A DNA stretch of 40,316 bases, taken from contig CALEIS010000099.1 in assembly GCA_937877675.1 (NCBI GenBank), forward strand, positions 1-40,316, in the 5' to 3' direction. The position numbers and the translations under genes are program-made. Within the stretch, counting starts at the first letter, position 1; each line of letters begins with the position of its first letter. Of the stretch, positions 35,974 to 40,316 are shown in pieces. The DNA is from an uncultured Clostridia bacterium (GTDB lineage: Bacteria; Bacillota; Clostridia; Oscillospirales; Acutalibacteraceae). The notes beneath the pieces were generated by a model, which worked only from the letters and a program-made list of their open reading frames with translations, had not been told where the DNA came from and made no database searches.

Positions 35974-37522
35974 TGTTTTCCTCCTGTGCTTCTTGGCTAG
36001 GCACTTGAGCTGGTGCTTCAGGGATAGTAATCTCTTTTAGCTTTTCATTTTCTAGCTTTAAAGCATTTATGTTTTTGTCGTATTCTGAACCATTAAGTTT
36101 GATTGCTGAATCAGTTCTTGAGCTGAAGCCGTTTTCACACATCATTACTTCTGCTTGAATTTCCTTAGTAGGGTCCAACATTCCTTGAGGTGGTCCGTTA
36201 AAGTTAGCACCTAACCAAGCCATGCGCTTAATTGGATCATCAAAAAAGCCAGGTGCTTTTAATCTTCCCCTGGCTACTGCTTCATGTATAAAGACTTCAT
36301 AAATTGGTCGACACCAATCAGCGACAAACCATTCTCGGCGCATCTTAACTGACTTCCAAAATTCAAGAAGTGCAGCCCTTGAAGCTGAATAACTTGAATT
36401 GAATTGTTTTAATAATATTTCCTTCGGTATTTCTAAAGATGCACCAATTTGAACCGCCACCGCTTCAACAAAAGATGAGAAACCGCCTGCTGGTCGTTTA
36501 GGGTCCGCAAAAGTTACATCCTCACCAGGCTTCATAACGATTACATTACCAGCGCCCATTTCGTATTCAGTATCATCAGTTTCAATAGGTTCTTCGCCAT
36601 TACTTACCTCGTTAATAGGCATTTCATCCGTTCTTGCTTCGGTCTTAATAAAAGCAGCGAACAAGCTCTCAACTACTGCAGCCGTCAATTCTGAATCTGT
36701 ATAACGTCTGATTTGTAATATCATTTCAATAACTGGAGCTATAAAAGGAACTCCTCTGTATTGGCATGGTCTTTCAACGTCGCAAAGTGTATGTATTACA
36801 TTAGGTAATCCAGTTTTCTTGCCGTAAACTTCAACCCTTTGCCACTTTGTAGATTCAGCGTTAGCTTCCCAAGGATAATTATTTCTGATATGGAAAGCTA
36901 CTACTTTCCCAACTTTATTAACCTCTACTCCGTTATAGATACGATTGTTACTTGTTGAATTTTTTCCATCTGTTGAAAGAGCTATCGCAGAATTTCCTGT
37001 TGGAGTTGCAACCCTATCAGCTTCAACTAGATTAAGCCTTAAAGAATAAGGCATTAATTTAGTTACTGCTTCTTCATCCCTTTGTAAAAGAGTAAATACA
37101 TCACCATTCATTAATGAGCTATAAAAAGCCAACTGTTGCATTTTATAATAATCATTCATTCCGATAGCATCGCAATGATTCTTATTTTCAGCCCATATAG
37201 TAAATTCTCTTTCAGCTCTGTCTTGCCACGCTTTAGCTTCTTCAGCCGTTAAACCTAGAATGTCTTTGTCAATAGCTGGTTTAGGAAGCAAGCCCAAACC
37301 TATGACGTTTGTCCTAGTTGTTTTTAAAGCAGATGTCGCAAGCCCTCCTGATATAGCAAGGATTCTCGAGCGCTGTCTTAAGGTATCAAGGTTATAATTA
37401 ATATCTTCATTCGGTGAGCCTGACTTAGCAGTAAAGCCTTTCAAAGCTTTGCGTGTATGACTTGCACCGACTTCTGAATAACCTTTATTTATTCTTGAAG
37501 TTCTATGTTTATTCTTAGCCAT
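35963..37522 (-). CDS. Portal protein (lambda gpB family)
   Basis: The 519 aa protein is a lambda-type portal: YNLDTLRQRSRILAISGGLATSALKTTRTNVIGLGL near the N-terminus, FYSSLMNGDVFTLLQRDEE, PCQYRGVPFIAPVIEMILQIRRYTDSELTAAVVESLFAAF and the region ASLEIPKEILLKQFNSSYSASRAALLEFWKSV. Twelve copies form the packaging channel. Size agrees with lambda gpB (533 aa). Start follows GAGGGTAGAA. Confidence 0.95.
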   Translation of the reverse strand: MAKNKHRTSRINKGYSEVGASHTRKALKGFTAKSGSPNEDINYNLDTLRQRSRILAISGGLATSALKTTRTNVIGLGLLPKPAIDKDILGLTAEEAKAWQDRAEREFTIWAENKNHCDAIGMNDYYKMQQLAFYSSLMNGDVFTLLQRDEEAVTKLMPYSLRLNLVEADRVATPTGNSAIALSTDGKNSTSNNRIYNGVEVNKVGKVVAFHIRNNYPWEANAESTKWQRVEVYGKKTGLPNVIHTLCDVERPCQYRGVPFIAPVIEMILQIRRYTDSELTAAVVESLFAAFIKTEARTDEMPINEVSNGEEPIETDDTEYEMGAGNVIVMKPGEDVTFADPKRPAGGFSSFVEAVAVQIGASLEIPKEILLKQFNSSYSASRAALLEFWKSVKMRREWFVADWCRPIYEVFIHEAVARGRLKAPGFFDDPIKRMAWLGANFNGPPQGMLDPTKEIQAEVMMCENGFSSRTDSAIKLNGSEYDKNINALKLENEKLKEITIPEAPAQVPSQEAQEENSGT

Positions 37523-37550
37523 TTCTACCCTCGTTAATTTGTAATAACTT

Positions 37551-37590
37551 CCCTACACCGTAGGGGAAAAGGAGCAAAAAACCCTACGGT
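37551..37590 (-). promoter_or_regulatory. Hairpin with two alternative pairings upstream of the portal gene
   Basis: ACCGTAGGG (minus-strand order, first) pairs perfectly over 9 bp with CCCTACGGT across a 16-base loop. The same CCCTAC can instead pair with a third element, GTAGGG, three bases further on. The gene-free gap is 69 bases. Mutually exclusive pairing near a start codon (29 bases away) suggests control of portal translation or mRNA processing. Confidence 0.5.
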
Positions 37591-37591
37591 C

Positions 37592-37852
37592 CTAAAAGCG
37601 AGGAATAATTCCCACGCATTTACGAGATTTGTTTCCAGTTAATAACCCTTCAAGCTCCTCTATTTCCGCTTCAAGTTCTTTGATTGCCGACCTTATTTGA
37701 GCTAAGTCAGTGTTATAGCGAGCTAGGCTTCTTGAACCTATGCCGTAACTCTGAACTCCACCAGTCAACATCTTTTCTTCTTGGTCATAATACAATTTAA
37801 GCCTTGCTTTTTTTCGGTCTAGCTCGGCTTGGTATTTTTCTTTTTTAGTCAT
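37592..37852 (-). CDS. Head-tail joining-type small protein (DUF6148-like)
   Basis: The 86 aa protein is a long helical hairpin with a YGIGSRSLARYNTDLAQIRSAIKEL segment. The Y-x-I-G-x-R-x-L-x-R-x-x-L-x-x-I signature is that of small phage proteins coded between large terminase and portal (DUF6148; comparable in place to lambda gpW). It probably plugs or joins the portal. It starts 6 bases from the terminase stop. Confidence 0.8.
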   Translation of the reverse strand: MTKKEKYQAELDRKKARLKLYYDQEEKMLTGGVQSYGIGSRSLARYNTDLAQIRSAIKELEAEIEELEGLLTGNKSRKCVGIIPRF

Positions 37853-37858
37853 GTCAAC

Positions 37859-39787
37859 CTACCATTCTGAATTAAATGTATTCATTGATTTATTGCGTTT
37901 AGGTCTTGCTTGTTGCATAGGCTTAGGCGCTTGTGGTTTAGGGTTTTTAAGCCTTGCAAAAATGCTATCAAGGTCAGGATTCCAAACCCTGAAAGCTGCT
38001 AGAGCATAGTTTCTGCAATCTAAAGGCTCGTTCCTTTGATGACCAGGTATCTTTTCCCACGTCCATCTGTTGCCAGTCTTAGTTTTTGAAAGCACCAATT
38101 TTTCTGAAAGCAAGCCATTAAAATAATAATGGTCGTAACCTCTGCCTTCATTGTTTGGGAAATGACAAAAACTAGGACCAGGAGTTTCAACTTTCAAGTT
38201 GCTCATTATAGCAGCCTTACCAGCATCAACACCTAGAACATAAAGCCAAGCCATGCGCTTACTATTGCCGTTAATAACTACCTTAGAAGGCTTTGTTGAA
38301 ATATAAGGGATGTTTTCGCCACCCTTACCTTTTATTGCAAAGACTCGCTTAGCTTGTCTTAATCGGCATTGCTCATAAATTTCCTGTGTAAAGTGTCCGC
38401 CTGAATCTACAAAGGTCATATTGATTTTTAAGCCTTGGCCATTCTTGAACTTATAAACCCTGTCAATAATTTCATCGAATTGATGCCATACTTCAGGGCT
38501 ATCAGGTCTGCCTAAGATATAACCTTTATAAATTCCCCAAGTTTCCTTAAAGAAGCCATGACCTACAACCTCATACTCTAATCGGTCATCTTGGGTATCA
38601 ACTCCACAAGTTAAAGCTAAGCAACCTTCAGGAAGCTCCGCTTCATACTCCTCACGTCTTGCAAGCATATCATCCTCTTGCATTAAATCGCCCCTATCCT
38701 CCCAAAGCTCACCAAGTAAAGTATTGAATACTACTTGCAACTTTTGAGGGTCATCTTTAGCTTGTAGGAAAGCCAAGATAATTTCTTCCCACGATTTCCA
38801 AGGGCTCGCAAAAGTATTAAGCCAAAAGGACCTTACCCCTTGCTCATAAGCATCAGGGTTTTCTGCAATCCATTTAGCTGGTTGTTTCCTCATTGTTTCT
38901 TCGGTTGAGATTACTCCACAATGAGGACACGCAAAACCGATATTTGAAACCTTGTAGAATTTTTTATTGTTTATAATTTTGGATTCAGATTGAAATCTGA
39001 TTTTATCCCAAACTATATTCGTATATTCGCCACATTCAGGGCATTGGTGACACCAGCGCTCTTGTGTGCCTAACAAAAAAGAAGTTTCAATAGCACTCGA
39101 ACCTTTTATTGTAGGAGTTGAAACTTCAATTGATTTTGCATTATAGAAGGTAGTTTGTCTTGCTTTCAAGAGTTCCCAAGGGTCACCTTCTGCCCCTGCT
39201 GACTTCGCCCATCTATCACGCTCGTCACCGATTATATATCTTGCTGGAGTAGAAGCTAAAGCTGAAGGGCTTTCGCTTCCTGTTATTGTTAACATACCTC
39301 CAGGAAAGGACTTTTGAAGAATAGTGTTACCACTGTTTCTACTCTTTACGTTATAGACTTTAGACTTCAAGACCTTACTATCTCTAATCATTGTCGAGAT
39401 TCTTTGTCTTGAAAATTTCCTCGCTGCATCTAGGTTAGGTTGAACATACATAACCGAACCAGGAGCTTGGTCAATTATATAGCCTATTGCGTTAAGTTCT
39501 AATTCTGATTTCCCTACCTGTGAACCAGCAACCATTACAATATCTTTGACCTTTGGGTCTGTAAAAGCTTTCATTGGTTCTCTTAAGTAAGGAGTTCTTT
39601 CAGTCCTCCAAGGCCCAGGCTCTGCTGAACTTTCAGGACTTAATCTTCTGTATTTATCCGCCCACTCATCAAGCGTTAACTTTTCAGGTGGTTTATAAAA
39701 TTGTAATGCTGAATGTGCTACTCGGTTTAATTCTTTAACGATTTGCGAAGGGCTTTTATAATCATTCTTCAACTTCTTCTTCGTCAT
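37859..39787 (-). CDS. Terminase large subunit (lambda gpA family, GpA)
   Basis: The 642 aa protein matches lambda-type terminase: ATPase Walker A-like GSQVGKS (88-94), SPSALASTPARYIIGDERDRW region (about 170-195), two CxxC pairs (CHQCPEC and CPHC, a zinc-binding insertion of the family), and the nuclease domain starting CGVDTQDDRLEYEVVGHG (about 392-410). EPLDCRNYALAAFRVW near the end is also conserved. It cuts and packages DNA at cos in this family. Size agrees with lambda gpA (641 aa). It overlaps the small subunit gene by 26 bases. Confidence 0.96.
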   Translation of the reverse strand: MTKKKLKNDYKSPSQIVKELNRVAHSALQFYKPPEKLTLDEWADKYRRLSPESSAEPGPWRTERTPYLREPMKAFTDPKVKDIVMVAGSQVGKSELELNAIGYIIDQAPGSVMYVQPNLDAARKFSRQRISTMIRDSKVLKSKVYNVKSRNSGNTILQKSFPGGMLTITGSESPSALASTPARYIIGDERDRWAKSAGAEGDPWELLKARQTTFYNAKSIEVSTPTIKGSSAIETSFLLGTQERWCHQCPECGEYTNIVWDKIRFQSESKIINNKKFYKVSNIGFACPHCGVISTEETMRKQPAKWIAENPDAYEQGVRSFWLNTFASPWKSWEEIILAFLQAKDDPQKLQVVFNTLLGELWEDRGDLMQEDDMLARREEYEAELPEGCLALTCGVDTQDDRLEYEVVGHGFFKETWGIYKGYILGRPDSPEVWHQFDEIIDRVYKFKNGQGLKINMTFVDSGGHFTQEIYEQCRLRQAKRVFAIKGKGGENIPYISTKPSKVVINGNSKRMAWLYVLGVDAGKAAIMSNLKVETPGPSFCHFPNNEGRGYDHYYFNGLLSEKLVLSKTKTGNRWTWEKIPGHQRNEPLDCRNYALAAFRVWNPDLDSIFARLKNPKPQAPKPMQQARPKRNKSMNTFNSEW

Positions 39788-40316
39788 TGTTCACACTCCG
39801 ACCATTACGCTCTGCAACACGTTTCTTATAGAACTCAACTGTAAATTCGTATTCGGCCAACTGTTCTAAAATCTCAAATACAACTTCTTCAATCGTTTCT
39901 GAACGTTCTGCTGCTGTCTTTGCATTCGCTAAGTCCATTGCTAATCTACCAGGCAAACCAAGTAACAAAGCTTTTGTAGTAGAAGCTAATTCTTCAATAA
40001 ATGCTTGCACATCTTCAGCCCTTAATAATTCAGCTTTTAATTCTTTTAAATCTAATAGCGCAATTTCAGCCTTTACTTCTTTTAATCTGATATCAGCATC
40101 CAAGCGCTTCTGCTCTTGTTCCTCTGTTGCCTTTGAACGATTACCAACCAACTCTTGCAAATAGTAAATATAAGCAATCATTGTCTTTGGTAAATTAAAT
40201 TGATAACCTTCTTTTGTTTTCGCAACATAAGGTAAAATCTTTTGTTTAGCTAGTTTCTGTATTGAACTTTCATCACGTTTAAAAAGATTAGCTACATACT
40301 TTGTGTTAACTAACTG
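39762..40316 (-). CDS. Terminase small subunit (Nu1-like), 5' end cut by right edge
   Basis: The frame is open to the right edge; the ATG at 40181 is internal. The extra residues upstream (VNTKYVANLFKRDESSIQKL, then ILPYVAKTKEGYQFNLPKT) are the winged helix-turn-helix of Nu1-type small terminases, followed by a YIYYLQELVGNRS joint, a long coiled coil (Glu/Lys/Leu-rich) and an acidic C-terminus for contact with the large subunit. Only a few codons are missing. It recognises cosB, which in lambda lies just upstream, thus outside this window. Confidence 0.88.
   Translation of the reverse strand, partial: QLVNTKYVANLFKRDESSIQKLAKQKILPYVAKTKEGYQFNLPKTMIAYIYYLQELVGNRSKATEEQEQKRLDADIRLKEVKAEIALLDLKELKAELLRAEDVQAFIEELASTTKALLLGLPGRLAMDLANAKTAAERSETIEEVVFEILEQLAEYEFTVEFYKKRVAERNGRSVNNDEEEVEE

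Overview
The window is a nearly complete temperate tailed phage (myovirus-like: P2-type contractile tail on a lambda-type head) that appears to live as a plasmid between infections, i.e. a phage-plasmid. No integrase, transposase or excisionase is visible. Between the early genes and the lysis genes there is a complete-looking plasmid replicon: a Rep_3-family initiator, three 22-bp-spaced iterons, a DnaA-box-like site and an AT-rich stretch. Beside it is a membrane-anchored DNA-binding protein that could act in partition. The DNA is AT-rich. The host is not identified by the sequence. A lambda/P2-type particle and a secreted protein with a plain signal peptide fit a low-GC, probably Gram-negative-type gut bacterium, but this is inference.

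Layout. 1-~250: a short, visibly more GC-rich stretch with genes on the + strand that does not look like the rest (chimera or junction). ~250-11052: leftward early/middle operon. It holds a row of tiny often Cys-rich genes, YopX-like protein, three DNA methyltransferases, RusA resolvase, a PD-(D/E)XK exonuclease plus Bet annealase pair, a sigma-like regulator, and a replisome-organiser-like protein. In its middle (8749-9142) lies an unusual array of five tandem terminator-like hairpins with different stems but a shared U-rich tail. 11353-12913: immunity region. A Cro-like gene (leftward) and an XRE repressor (rightward) are separated by three operator-like inverted repeats. The repressor gene is followed by a DUF4236 membrane protein and a secreted nuclease-like protein, a likely lysogen-expressed cassette. 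13128-16418: plasmid module. 16564-40316: leftward late operon, read from the right edge. Order: small terminase (partial), large terminase, DUF6148-like joining protein, portal, protease with nested scaffold, decoration protein, capsid, connectors, tail terminator, sheath, tube, tail chaperones with a -1 frameshift site, tape measure, X, D, V, U-like, W, J, I, fibres, HNH-like protein, DUF1353 protein, holin candidate and lysozyme, closed by a terminator.

How it works together. In the lysogen, the repressor would bind O1-O3 and shut the leftward early promoter, while its own rightward transcript also carries the two envelope-associated genes. The Rep_3 protein would maintain the circular genome through the iterons, under a leader region with a tiny ORF, a hairpin and a TTG start. 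On induction the early operon would supply recombination, methylation (restriction evasion) and a second replication protein. The sigma-like protein could then switch on the late operon. The small terminase gene is cut by the right edge, so cos is probably just outside the window.
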